DNA from: Gibbula magus
Lineage: Eukaryota > Mollusca > Gastropoda > Trochida > Trochidae
Assembly: GCA_936450465.1 (NCBI GenBank)
Contig: OW388305.1
Location: 53,062,625-53,126,624 of the forward strand
Length of the DNA stretch: 64,000 bases
Reading direction: 5' to 3'
This document shows positions 45,096-57,400 of the stretch, one piece after another; within the stretch, counting starts at the first letter, position 1, and every line of letters starts with the position of its first letter. The position numbers and the translations under genes are program-made. The notes beneath the pieces were generated by a model that saw only the letters and a list, made by a program, of their open reading frames with translations, was not told the origin of the DNA and did no database searches.

Positions 45096-45992
45096 TTGGT
45101 CCTGGAGTTTCTGCAGTCTAGATTGGATGCGGGCTTGGCTGCATCAACTGTCAGAGGTTACTCCACGGCTATTTCAGCCTTTCATGTCCCGGTGGACGGC
45201 GCTCTTTTGGGTGCCCATCCATTGGTCCAGCGTTTTTTAGCAGGCGTGGACAGGATCCGGCCTCCTGTGAGGCGGATCAGCCCAGTGTGGAACCTTTCAA
45301 TAGTCCTCGATTGGCTATCAGGGCCTAGGTTCAGGGATTTGTCTTCGCTGTCTCTCCAGTTATTGACCTGGAAGGCAGCTTTTCTAGTGGCGGTGGCGTC
45401 TGGCAGACGGGTAGGCGACATACATGCTATGTCCGCCGATCCCGATCTCACAGTCTTCCACAGGGACAGAGTCAGTATCAGGCTGCCAGACTCCTACCGA
45501 CCAAAAGTGGCCCACTCCTTTCATGTGTCGGCCCCCATTGAATTGCCCGCGCTTAGGCAGCCGGCAGCTTCGGGCTCTCAGGCCTCGGACGATCACATCC
45601 TAGACGTGCGCAGGACCTTGAGAGCATATGTTAAGAGAACAGCCTCTATCCGTAGGGATATTCAGCTTTTCTGCTGTTACAGTGGAGGTAAACAAGGTTT
45701 ACCCGCCTCTAAGCAGTCAATCTCGAGATGGATTGTCTCGGCGATTTGTCTAGCGTATGTTCACAAGGGCCGTGAGCCCCCAGGTGACCTCAAGGCTCAT
45801 TCGGTTAGGGCAGTCGCGACGTCCAAGGCGTACGCAGCGGCCCTGCCTATCGAAGAGATCTGCTCCGCTGCTATCTGGAGCCAGCCTAGCACGTTCATTC
45901 GTCATTACCAACTCGACAGGCTCTCGGGCGAGCGTGCTCGGTTTGGTCAGACAGTTCTCTCCGGTGGGCAGAGTCGTCAACCCCCTAGCTGA
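45018..45992 (+). CDS. DIRS tyrosine recombinase
   Basis: The frame is open from 45018 (after a TAA at 45015) and overlaps the end of the MT-like frame. It starts YEDRWACYSRWCADRDVLDP and runs without a break to a stop at 45992. The catalytic set of tyrosine recombinases is visible, counted from a start at 45093: Arg in VASGRRVGDIHAMS (105 or 106), His and Arg in KAHSVRAVATSKAY (H236, R239), and the nucleophile in TFIRHYQLDRL (Y272). In DIRS elements this enzyme inserts the circular DNA copy without duplicating the target, in place of a DDE integrase. Length is normal and no disabling change was seen, so the recombinase is the best preserved protein of this copy. Confidence 0.93.
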   Translation, partial: YEDRWACYSRWCADRDVLDPFSADLVLVLEFLQSRLDAGLAASTVRGYSTAISAFHVPVDGALLGAHPLVQRFLAGVDRIRPPVRRISPVWNLSIVLDWLSGPRFRDLSSLSLQLLTWKAAFLVAVASGRRVGDIHAMSADPDLTVFHRDRVSIRLPDSYRPKVAHSFHVSAPIELPALRQPAASGSQASDDHILDVRRTLRAYVKRTASIRRDIQLFCCYSGGKQGLPASKQSISRWIVSAICLAYVHKGREPPGDLKAHSVRAVATSKAYAAALPIEEICSAAIWSQPSTFIRHYQLDRLSGERARFGQTVLSGGQSRQPPS

Positions 45993-46357
45993 ATGAGCTG
46001 ATGAGGGTTGGTCGATCTGTTGTTTTTAATTTTAACTAACGCCACTAATATCCGTTGATACTAAGGGCCCAAGTCCTTTATCCCACGGTTATTTCCCCGG
46101 CTGAGGACTCCCGTGGGGTGATCTTTGCTATCGGATTTTTTGTCCTCATCTTCTCTCTTACAAAAAAGGGGGGGGGGCGGGGTTTTCAGACCTGTAAGGC
46201 GACTGAGAGTGCGCCATGTAATCCCCAGGTCATTGAGGTTATAGCCCATGGTGGATCCATTTTGTACTTTGGGTGAGTAATCTTTTGTACTTCGTTTTGC
46301 GCCTTCGGGTGCAGTCTGAATGCCACTTCCATTGATTTAATCTTTGGGAGTCTGTCT

Positions 46358-46454
46358 TATGCAATAAGTACCCCAAGGAGGATCCCTTCTGAAAAAGAAT
46401 CGAACAAACCTGTATAGGTTCCAGATTCTTTGAAGAGGATCCTCCTTGGGGTAG
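46358..46454. other. DIRS internal complementary region
   Basis: GCAATAAGTACCCCAAGGAG..CCCTTCTGAAAAAGAAT is the complement of the left end (34901-34945). It runs directly into CGAACAAACCTGTATAGG..TTTGAAGAGGATCC, the complement of the right end (to 46718). It therefore records the joined ends of the circular intermediate. Confidence 0.9.
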
Positions 46455-47029
46455 GGCCACCCACCTCCCCTTCATTCAGCCTGCATGACTGGATTGGAAA
46501 GTGGTGAGGTTAGAGTTACCGCCCTTGGTTGCATGACAACCGTAAGGGGTGAGGCTCGAAAGGGGTGACCCAAAGTACGTTTTTTTAGTTTTTTAACTAA
46601 TTTTATGTGGAAAATATAGTTACAACCTGTCATATATCTAAAATCTAGGATTTTATGCAATAAGTACCCCAAGGAGGATCCTCTTCAAAGAATCTGGAAC
46701 CTATACAGGTTTGTTCGAATTTATTAAAATTACAAACAACTGACACGCTCAACTCCCGTGTCAATCCACTGTTATTGAAATTTACCGATCCAATCAGTGT
46801 GATGTTCGCTTGTCACCGGATTAATGAAGCAGAACTAGTTGTAATTAACTAATCCGTTACTGCTAACTGGCGTTCGGATTCGGAAACGGAATCAACGGAT
46901 TAATGAATCAACATTTAATGAGTTTATATACCCCTACAAAAAAATATCCCTTGAAAACATATTACTGCACCATTGCCACAAGGAAAATTTTACCATCGCC
47001 ACAACCCATCCGCATAAATTATAAAATGA

Positions 47030-47700
47030 GTTGCGGATATGGTTTGGTAATATATCCAAAGGGATCCCCACCCTATCCAATAAAGCCATAAACCATCCAC
47101 AGGTAGTCCATATGCGGATATGGTTTGGTAATATATCCAAAATGATCCCCACCCTATCCAATAAAGCCATAAAACTAGCCCAGAATGGAGCTGCGGATAT
47201 GGTGTGGTAATATATCCATAGGGATCCCCACCCTATCCAATTCAGCCATAAAACCATCCACAGGTTGTCCATATGCGATCCCCACCCTATCCAATAAAGC
47301 CATAAAACCATCCACAACTAGCCCAGAATGGAGCTGCAGATATGGTGTGGTAATATATCCATAGGGATCCCCACCCTATCCAATAAAGCCATAAAACCAT
47401 CCACAGGTTGTCCATATGCGATCCCCACCCTATCCAATAAAGCCATAAAACCATCCACAACTAGCCCAGAATGGAGCTGCGGATATGGTGTGGTAATATA
47501 TCCATAGGGATCCCCACCCTATCCAATAAAGCCATAAAACCATCCACAACTAGCCCAGAATGGAGCTGCGGATATGGTGTGGTAATATATCCATAGGGAT
47601 CCCCACCCTATCCAATACAGCCATAAAACCATCCACAGGTTGTCCATATGCGATCCCCACCCTATCCAATAGAGCCATAAAACCATCCACAAGTAGTCCA
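47030..47700. repeat. 143-bp compound subterminal repeat
   Basis: Units combine GGATATGGTGTGGTAATATA, TCCATAGGGATCCCCACCCT, ATCCAATAAAGCCATAAAAC, CATCCACAGGTTGTCCATAT and CTAGCCCAGAATGGAGCTGC. Four to five partial or full rounds. The 127-aa and 74-aa minus frames here are translations of the repeat. Confidence 0.88.
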
Positions 47701-48012
47701 GACCTGCATTTGCATATATTTGCATAAAACCGTCCACAGGCACTCCGGTAATTTAATGCTTTAGATATACAATATATATACATCAAAACAAAAAACAAAA
47801 AACATAGTACACTTCACGATTTTTAATAGTACAAAATAAATACTATAATATTAATGTTCATCTTGAGATCTTGCGTGCTCTACAAATATATACATATAAA
47901 TATCCTTGAAAGGAATTCAACATTCAACTGTGTTCAGGAACACTTCGTTTTGAGATTCAGCAACTTCTTCATGATCTTGGAATCTCCAGGTCACTTTCGA
48001 GGGCCATGGGGA

Positions 48013-49749
48013 TCACGGTGAGCGCGCTGAGCTCCTGAAAAGTAGAATAGTAAGAATATAGATACCATGGTACAAACAGGCAAGTTACAAATCACATGAT
48101 ATGAAAAGACTTTTTGATATATATAGACCATAATCATTGGCACATTCATGTCCCATTACATAAAGGACATTCATACCCACAGGACTCTTGCCAAATATAA
48201 AGAAAGCAAAAGAGATATTATATCTTTGGAAATACCTAATTTCCGGAATGCTTTCCTCAGGCTGCATATCTTCTTGGACAGGTGGTCGGTGTACTGTGAA
48301 TAACAGGTGCAACACCCGGACGGCAAACACTGGAAACAAAGAACAGTATTAGTATTTCAATAAATTAGTCATGATTGCATATAGTAAAATGATTTTAATG
48401 TTTTCAAACTCTTCAAATTGTTATTCAAATTCATATGATATGACAATATATATATATATATATAGAAAACAAATGAACTCAGCTTGGAGTAGTGTAACTG
48501 TTCCTTTAAATTTAAATGTTTAATTTAAATGCTTAATATGAAATGACAATATACATCATGTTAAATTCGCACCTTCAATGGCTTGAAGCACAGTTTTGAC
48601 TTGAGTATCTAAACCAACATAAACATTTGTAAGTTCTGGTTCAAACTATAACGAATATTTATAATATAATCAAATAAATTAGTAAAATAATGAATTATTA
48701 CAAAATGTGAAAAAACAAATTTTATTTTCATGATTAATGACTGATAGCAAAAGTTGTATGTAAAATATAATCAGTCTGACTGGATGCATATTAAGGTTGT
48801 AATTTGTAATCTGCAATAAATTAACTAACCATGACCGTTAGTGTCCATTAAAGTAATCAATCAGCTTGATTGGGTGCATATTCAGAAAGAAGATTATCAA
48901 TTAAAGAAGCTAATTGTAAATTTCAATGCCAAACCCACCTTCAACAGACCTTGAATAAACATCGTCTGAGAGTTGTGTCCACAAGGTTAGTGTATTTTCT
49001 GTCCGGTTCAGCCGACACTGAAATCAATATTGACATTTTAATGAATAAGATACAAACTATTTGATGAAAATAAAAAGATTTTGAAAAGTATAATCCAAAA
49101 TAAATCTTATTAACTGATAAACATATACTGAACAAAAATAGTCATGAATAATAATATCTTTATAAGTTGAGTAACTAGTGAAATATTATTCTTGATAATC
49201 ATAAAACATCAAATATCCCTTACTAAACAGATTACAAATAATCATAATCAATTTAATATTTAATATTATATAATTAATATTTAACATGTAAATACTTTTG
49301 AAGAGTATAATGACAATAAATGTGTTTATGATAAAAATAAGAATACAGGGTATTTTAACCAACAAACAATTGTTTGGAATTCTTTATAAAACAACAAAAT
49401 TAAGATTTGTAAGTCAAACAAATATAATTGATTAAATTGGTAAAATAAATATGGATTAAAAAACCTTTAAAACACAAATGCATTTTTGACTATTAATGAC
49501 TCACAGCAAATTTATCTGTAAAATGTTATATTAGCAATCAGCCAGTCTTGATACATTTCGAGAACATCAATTAAGGAAAACAAATGTCTTGATTAATTGT
49601 TATTTAACAATTTGTTTGTTTAAACAACAATATGCAAGCATCTCAAGTCTTACCTTGAGAGGTTACATCATTTCCTGTCTGAGAGTAGGTTACATCATTT
49701 CCTGTCTTTCCCCAGACCACCTGTCTGTCATGGCTGAGTGCACAATCAC
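48013..49749 (-). CDS. candidate spliced frame inside the 6.0 kb element
   Basis: On the minus strand five segments join with GT-AG borders into one open frame of about 110 codons ending at 48013: 49749-49654, 48998-48939, 48635-48573, 48329-48236 and 48034-48013, with intron phases 1, 1, 1 and 2. The peptide includes GKTGNDVTYSQTGNDVTSQ (a 9-residue duplication), TLWTQLSDDVYSRSVEELTN, VYVGLDTQVKTVLQAIE and VFAVRVLHLLFTVHRPP. A likely 5' exon ends at 50020 with a strong donor (CCAAG/GTAAGT). Weak points: no in-frame ATG was found, and two acceptors (48998 and 48635) were chosen over better upstream AGs because they keep the frame. No family recognised. It could be a captured gene fragment or chance. 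Confidence 0.3.
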
Positions 49750-51299
49750 CTGTGTTAAGAAAAGTGACATGTTTATATAGACTGGTTTTTAAAATAAATT
49801 TAACATATATTCCTAATTCAAATCATAATCTGATACAAATTAAAGCAATATATTGCATATAAATATCACAGATAGCTTTGTACACATGCCATGAGACATG
49901 AGTGCCTTTTTACAAATGAAGCCAATCTTATGTCAGAAAATGTTACTCAGTCTGTTCATGGAAATGGGTGAATGAAATTAGATTGATACATTTGGAATGC
50001 AGTGAAAATAAGTACTTACCTTGGATTAATCAAATGAGAAAATTTGTACTTCTTGGTCTTGTGAACTGTAAAGGTTGGGGAGCTTCCTTCTTCTTGTTAA
50101 GAATAGCCACTATGGAGAAAACTTTACTGCAGCAAGACTAAGGAGGCTTCTGATTGGCTAAAATTGGTTTATCTGATCATAATGGCAAAATACTTCTTTA
50201 TATATTGGTTGTGACAGTTTGTAATATATAAAGGATTTGAATTGACTATGAAGAATATTTGTTTTATCTATCAATTGTAAAACACAAGCAAATGAAAAGC
50301 ACTAAATACTGAGAATGCTTCTGATTGGCTAAAATTTATTTATCTGATAATAGTGGCAATTATTTGGTTAAATATGACAGTTTGTGATATTTAAGGGATT
50401 TGATCATGAAATATTATGAAAAGGTTTGTTTCTATCAATTTATTAAACTAAAAAATGAAAAGGACTCATGAAGTTTAATTTGGTATTTTATTTCCTTCAT
50501 TACATGAAATTTGTGCCAACTGTGTCAATTGTTGATTAAATCAATGAAAGAATAAATGTAAACTAGATATCAAAGTCTTGACTGTGAAGTACAAGCCAGC
50601 AAGTTTACATGAAATACATAATAATACAAACATAAATAAACATTTTGACCAAATGATTTGTTTTAGAACATCTCAGAGCTAATATGTGAGTAAAATGTAT
50701 TTTTCATTTGGTATCAATAATCCATTGTGATAAACTGTGATAAATACTTAGGTTATTAATTAGATATACCTTCACAGCCAGTTTACAACTTGAAACAACA
50801 TTCGATCAAATACACAGCGCCCCTCCACATCACTGCTCAGTTCTTAAACATTCAAATTGGTTAATCTAATGAAATGTATACAGTAATTAAGCTACTTGTT
50901 AAGCAATCCATTAGGTGTTTTTAAAATGTATATTTGGTGTCATTCCTGTAATCTGACCATTGGACAGTTATCAATTAATTAAGCTCCACCCATTTCAAGT
51001 CTGATGACCAATAGTTTTGCACTTGTTTGTTGTTGCAATTTCTCAGAGGTATACACATTTTAGTGATTGTAAATATGTAAAGACTGCACTTGTTTTATAC
51101 AACTTTGTCAAGTATTTCAATTGATTGTAATTTAAGGTCAGAGAAAATTAAAATTAAACTTAAATTATTTTTATTTTTATTTCTTTCTGATATCTTCACT
51201 TTGGCGAAGTGTATAATTATTTATTAAAGAATATTTTTAACTTCAACAATTTTAATGTAGGTTTTGTAATGCATACATACAATAAATATATATTTCATG

Positions 51300-51657
51300 C
51301 AATTTTTATCTTTAATAAAAAATAGGGATGATTATTTCAATCGCATATATTGACATGGGATGAATGTTTATATCTCAATTGTGTAAAATTAATATATTTT
51401 GAAATACCAATTGAATTAATGAGTTTGATAATTAAATAGAATAGTGATATTTCTACATCACAACCCAAATTGACAATTCAATTTTTATCTTTAATAAAAA
51501 ATATGGATGATTATTTCAATCACATATATTGACATGGGATGAATGTTTATATCTCAATTGTGTAAAATTAATATATTTCTAAATACCAATTGAATTAATG
51601 AGTGTGATAGTTACATAGAATAGGCATATTTCTAAATCACAACCCAAATTCTTTAAA
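51300..51657. repeat. 178-bp tandem duplication
   Basis: AATTTTTATCTTTAATAAAA, GATGATTATTTCAATC, TTGACATGGGATGAATGTTT, CAATTGTGTAAAATTAATAT and CATCACAACCCAAATT occur twice in order, about 95% alike. Confidence 0.9.
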
Positions 51658-52542
51658 AGATAAAAATGGGCTATTTTTATATATTTACAAACACTAAGCT
51701 CTGGATTTTCAGTCATGTGAAGATATGCCAAAACTTTGTTGACATAAGACTCACATATTCAAATAACATAAAACTGTTAATTAAATTAATGAAAATTAAC
51801 CTGACGTTTAGTTTAAAAAAAATAATGTTGAATCTTACACCAAATGTATTAAATTGTTTATTTGAAGATAGTAAGTAAAATGTACGAATGTAATATTTAT
51901 TGTGTAAGCTATCAAATTATGGTCTCTGATATATATATTTACATTGGAACCTGCTCTCTCTCTGTTTAAAGTAATACAAGTAACACCACAGTCATTTAAC
52001 ACGATTTGAAATAACAATAATTTGAGAGATGAATAATTATTTTGCAATCATATTTGACACACCTTTAGAAAAAACATAGTTCTTATCAAAACTAAATGTT
52101 TAAACCTTATTTCCTTGCCCATTCATACTGTTATAAACATATTTTTGTATGTTGTGCTTTTCTCAGTATTGCATGAATGAATATTGTGTTAAGTATAATT
52201 TTGTACCGAAGACGTATTTACATAGGCGTAATGCATCTTTACCAATCCATTAAATTTTAAAAATAAATATTGTTTAAACCAGAAGGATGATGGTGATCAA
52301 CAAAGTTTTTTTTATAGTCTAAACTCAAATCATAAGCTTTCTTTATCATATCTTAAGTGCTAACATCAATTCAATCTGTTTTCACAATAACAGGACTTGT
52401 TTGGCTTTTTTACCAACGATTTTTTACCAATACTTTTAACAGAGGACTTTTCCCTTGAATTTACCACAGAGACTTCATATAATTACAATCTATAAGCAGC
52501 CAACTTCACATCGATGCCCATCCTTAGCATTCCCAAAAAGCC

Positions 52543-52810
52543 AGTTATCTTGTGTTCATTTGTGGCTATGCTGTGGACAACAGGGACTCGGTAGTGGATA
52601 TGTTACCGTAACATATTCAGATACGTTTGAGGGTCAAACAGCCAATGGATACATCGTTGAAACCAATCCACAAAGGCAGCTATCTTGTGCTCTTTCTTGG
52701 CTATACTGTGGATAACCCGGACTCGTCAGTGGATATGTTACCGTAACATATCCAGAAAAGTTTGAGGTTCTTACAGCCAACGGATACATCGTTGAAACCC
52801 ATCCACATGA
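52543..52810. repeat. 135-bp subterminal repeat with palindromic GGATATGTTACCGTAACATA
   Basis: Two units share TTGTGCTCTTTCTTGGCTAT-like sequence, GTGGATATGTTACCGTAACA, GTTTGAGG, ACAGCCAA.GGATACATCG and TTGAAACC.ATCCACA. Confidence 0.85.
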
Positions 52811-53032
52811 CCCATCCACACCACGTCCGGATCTGATCCGCTAGCGGCAATGGTAAAATTTTGCTCTAACTACCTGAAAAGATGCTGTGGTGCTACTGTG
52901 GATATATTGCCTAAACATATTTTCAGGATATTTTTTTTGTAGGGGTAGATATTAGTTTGGTTACAGCTTGCTACCGTTCGGACACTGCAAGATTCGGATT
53001 ATCGGTGGCCGGACTATCGCGGTTTGACTGTA

Positions 53033-53982
53033 TGTGAATAATAGGAGTGAACATATACTCCAAAACGTTGTTTATGTTCACAATTAAGAATTCTCCATCC
53101 AGAAATCCTATTTTTCTTACTTAATCAATTTCCTCATATACTTCATAATAAAACTGCATTTATCACTTGTTGGAAGTGTCTATTGAAGCCTTACAATCCA
53201 TTTACTAACAATAATATAACCCAAGCTTGCTTCCATTAACAAATAAAGTTACAAAGCAAAATATACATATTCTGATGTGTTTTCGCATATTTACTCTTTA
53301 TGGTGTTTTCTTTGCTATTTTATTTTAGATGTTGCCTTCGTGTATTGGTGATGGTGTGTGGTTTGCTTCCTGAGAAATTTCTCACATATACTTATTAAAA
53401 ACTAACATGCATATAATGTTCATTTTTCGTTTTTACAGGGTTGTCTCATGTATATAAATTCTGTTAACCCTTGTGGCATTGAATATGCCAGTATCATGTA
53501 TGCCAAGGATATTCCTAGGGACTGTTACCATTTGGCAATTTGCTTGTCACATTTATTAATGTAAATATGTATCCTGTTGTTTACTTGATGGTATATCATG
53601 ATAATTGGAATTTCCTTACAGAAATAAAACCTATTTCCAATTTTCTTCGTTTACCACTTGACAATTTGCTTGTGATATTTTTAAAGGTAATTGTATGTGG
53701 TAATTCTACTGTTTTTATAATGGTATAAGGTTAATTTTGAAATTATATGAATTTATCTACAGAAAAAATTCACCTGTTTAAGATTGTCTTTGTTCACAAA
53801 TTGTATGCGTTTCTTTCTCTGATTTGCTTTTCATCTTGAAGTTGCATTGGCATGTTTGCATGTCTCAATACTGTCGTTTTAAAGATCCTGATGCTGTCTG
53901 GTTTCATCTACTGACAACGACTCTCATGGATGATAAAATAATCAGTTAGATCTGTTACTCATATCAGCTTTGGCTGGTAGTC
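53033..53982 (+). other. intron, no gene recognised
   Basis: AT-rich sequence downstream of the pogo-like element. The frame at 53540-53728 has no supporting motif. Confidence 0.4.
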
Positions 53983-54155
53983 TGTCATCCAGACCCTAGA
54001 GCGAAATAGTCAATTCACGACCAGCCCAGTCTAGAAACTTATAGCAAGTCTAGATTACTCAGCTCAGAAATTAGGGCTCCATTTTGTATATATATTTGAA
54101 TTGTTTATAAAATGTTGGTGAGAAAAAAAATATTTCTGAGACTAAATGTTAGTCT
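53983..54155. repeat. dispersed repeat, inverse of 17449-17625
   Basis: GTCTGTCATCCAGACCCTAG, AGCAAGTCTAGATTA, CAGAAATTAGGGCTCC and CTGAGACTAAATGTTAGTC match the earlier copy in reverse complement. Confidence 0.75.
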
Positions 54156-54457
54156 ATGTTGGCTGGAGGCAGACAAGGTGACTCAATATCTCCTCCTTTA
54201 TTCTATATGTTGAAGAAATCACGTTTCACCGTGTGTATATAAAATATATTTTCAACAGAGTCTTATATCAGGTTAAAGACCCTTAGTACGAAAAATATAT
54301 ATGAGGTTAAAAATTTACATTGCTAAGAAAACTAGAAAATTTACATTTAACCTATTCTGACTGTCTGAAGGTCTCCAGTATGAATTTTCATCTGAGTTGG
54401 GGTCTCTTCTGTCTAAAAGCTCACCCCCATGTTTTCAAAATGTTTGTTTGCCTTATA

Positions 54458-57400
54458 GGGGATTCTCAAAATTTATGCATGCATACGACCTATGACCTTT
54501 CGAAACGAAAACGAGGCTAAGGCCGCTTCTTTTTTCCAGGTTCGCGTAATGGCTGCATATCGGCCGTACGTGCCGCTTGTGTTTCGGTTTCTTTCGACTG
54601 GAACTGAATGAATAGGTTTGTTTATATCGTATTCCAACAATGCAAGATTTTTAAAAAAGCGTTTTTGACAATAAAATATGACAAAACTAATGGTAATTGT
54701 TGCAGGTTTAGCGGCAAACAACGTTTGTTTTGGATAGTTTTACTCGTGGCAAGTTCAAGAGTTTTGGTTTTGTAATCGGCCCGTAAACGGGATGATTTGA
54801 ATTTCTTTTTTGGCTTATAAAGTCCATTTTTCGTAATCATTCGGCAAAATAAACCTCCATTAAATTTATAATAATCCCAAAGTAGGGAACCTGTAATTAG
54901 TGGATCAATGACCGACGACAGAAACTAATTAAACCTCTTGAAGGGGCTGTCCCACTTCCGTCCCCAAAATGAACTCAATTGAAAGCAAAGTGTAACTAGA
55001 CCTATATCTTTGAATTCTTTTCGACCTATTGATAAGAATATTTTCAAGAAATTCGACATTCAAATAAATCATAAATGTTCATTTAAATCAAGAACTAATA
55101 TATTATAAAACTAAAACTATATATTTATTAATCTATGATCATAATATTGTCAGTCATTTCCATGCATTGCATCAGTACTGAGTCTACTAGACGTATTTAC
55201 ACATGTACTACTGCAGGACACATTAAATCATTTATAAATTAATTACAAAATTATGACCAGAAATATCTTAAACAATTTTTTTTTTAAAAAGGCCTGAGTT
55301 ATAAGCTACAATTAAACATAATTAAGTTGTAAGCTACAATTAAACATAATTAAGTTGATCTTTATAATTTATAGGTACTATTTGATTATTTATTCATGCA
55401 GGACCAATTGGGAGTAAAATTTAAAGCAGGCCAAACATTAAATAAGAAAAATATTATTTAAACCACTTACCTAGATATAGTTATTACCCAACAAAAATAA
55501 CCAACAAAATAGAAATATAAATTAATTGAGGTTAATGTTTGGAAGTAACAAGTACATGTCATACTGGAAAATGATTGAAATATATTGTGAAATGTACATG
55601 GATGTTTCAATACACAATCATACATGATAGATTGTGCTTAAGGAGGTGATGGTCAGGTTTGAGAAATATATTTGTATTTGTATGATTAAACTACAAATAA
55701 TACATGGACATGATTAGAAGTAAAAATGCACATTATTTAATCTTTTGTGAGATGCAAAAGCCCACCAAGTGCTTTCTGTTTCTGTTTTGAGTAAAATTAA
55801 AAGCAGGACAAAACTAATATAAAGAAAATAATTATTTGCTAATTACTAATTTAATTACTAACATTAAACCATATACTTAGATATAGTCATCACCAAATAA
55901 CAATAACCAACAAAAAAATAAATTTAAATTTAATTTATTTGAGGTTAATGTTTGAAAGTAACAAGTACATGTCATCCTGGATAATGATGACATATAATGT
56001 GAAATGCACATGTATATTCATGTTTCAATACACAATATATAAATGATAGATTGTGCTCAAGGAGGTGGTGGTCATGTTTGAGAAATATATGCATATCTCT
56101 TTTTTAAATACAAATAAAATTTAAATTAATTCAAATGTACATTATTTTTATTTTATTTATTAATTATTTAAAAACTTTTTAAAGATACACACTCCCACTG
56201 CATGAATGCTTTCTATTCTGACTTATTATTCTAGAATAATTCATAAAGTAAAAAAGGGACCCTGATTGCAAATAGGTAGGTGGGTACATACTACATAGGG
56301 TATTCTAATCTTCATGCCATGTGTGACATGGGGTATAATATCACATTAGCACTGGGAGATTGTTTCTTTATTTTGAAATGAATAGAATTCAGTAAATAAA
56401 TTAAATTCATGTAATATAAAGTAAGCATGCAATATCTAAAAAAAATAATGTTCAACTTTGAAGTACAAGGAATATAAAATTACATATATCCTAACTTTTG
56501 AATTAGTCTCACTCCTTTTAGTTAATGTTTATTTTAATTCCAAAATTGCTAAATTAAATGTATTACCACAGATCATAAGCTACAACTGTTTTTCAACTAT
56601 TTACTTCCTGTTTTGTAAAGGGTTCCATCATTCATTTAATTGATTTTGTCTACTGTTGTCAGCTTCTTAAATAAACTAAATACTATGTTTGTAGGTAGAA
56701 ATCCTTTTCTTATGAAATATTTTTTTAAACATCTGTTTAATTTTAAAAGCTTATTCACATATCTACATGTGCTCACAAATAAGAATCCTCACTACATTGA
56801 TAACATTGATTACTGACTGATCATTGATAACTTTCCTCAAACCATTAATTAAATAAAGCCATAATAGATTAATTGCTAAAGATGTTTATGTATTTCTTAC
56901 ATATATAATAAGAACGTTATGTTCATTGTTTAAAATTATTTTGCTCATCATGACATGCAGACATACAAATGACTTACTAAAAAAATATTTTTTAAAACTA
57001 GAATAGATTATATATATTTGATTGAATTATAATATCTGCTTTACTGCTTCAACAAGAGAACGCAAAATAACCTGTACTAACTGGACCGTAAAGAACTATA
57101 TCCAAATGAACAATTTGAATCAATTTTGACTCCAAAATCGATTTTTGTAAAAACAAGAATTAGGTTCGTTTACAGTGAGTTGCACTGAATGACCCCTTTG
57201 CAGTTCGTGAGCATGTCACAAGAGCTGACCATTTAGCCGAATGATGGCTAAGATTTGAACAGTTTCATCCCACCCAATGACTATATACAATGGTTTCTTG
57301 GCATGCATGGGTAGGGTGTAAATTTTCATTGGTATTTGTTCAAATTAGAGCACTGAAACAACAACGAGTTTGACAGATTTATAGTTCAAAATGACGGTAA

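Larger units (their letters stand above)
34901..46718 (+). mobile_element. DIRS retrotransposon, interrupted by a hAT element
   Basis: Inverted terminal repeats of about 210 bp lie at 34905-35115 and 46487-46690 (shared TCCTCCTTGGGGTACTTATT and GGGTCACCCCTTTCGAGCCT). The right repeat extends about 30 bp further. An internal complementary region at 46358-46454 joins the complements of the left and right outer ends (GAAAAAGAATCGAACAAACC at the junction), as in DIRS-1, where it templates circle formation. Between them are gag-like, RT/RNase H/MT-like and tyrosine-recombinase frames in order. Without the hAT it is about 5.65 kb, a usual DIRS size. No target duplication is obvious, as expected for recombinase-mediated insertion. 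Confidence 0.93.
46929..52947. mobile_element. 6.0 kb AT-rich TIR element without long frames
   Basis: Left end TACCCCTACAAAAAAATATC then CCTTGAAAACATATT; right end on the minus strand TACCCCTACAAAAAAAATAT then CCTGAAAATATG. Both subterminal regions are repeat-rich (47030-47700 and 52540-52810), with CCATCCAC and GGATATG motifs. It interrupts the pogo-like element. The interior contains a set of splice-bounded segments on the minus strand (48013-49749) and a 178-bp duplication (51300-51657). No transposase is visible. Target duplication unclear. Confidence 0.75.
34657..53030. mobile_element. pogo-like MITE split by two larger elements
   Basis: Left end CAGTCAGGCCCCGATAATCT and right end, read on the minus strand, CAGTCAAACCGCGATAGTCC, flanked by TA at 34655-34656 and 53031-53032. 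TA target and CAGT-start TIRs fit the pogo/Tigger branch of Tc1-mariner. Its own sequence is only three pieces, 34657-34900, 46719-46928 and 52948-53030, about 540 bp in all, with no transposase. The rest is the inserted DIRS and the 6.0 kb element. Confidence 0.65.

Noticed and set aside
46934..47798. Minus-strand frames with repeated WMVLWLYWIGWG peptides
   Set aside because: Translation of the 143-bp subterminal repeat of the 6.0 kb element.
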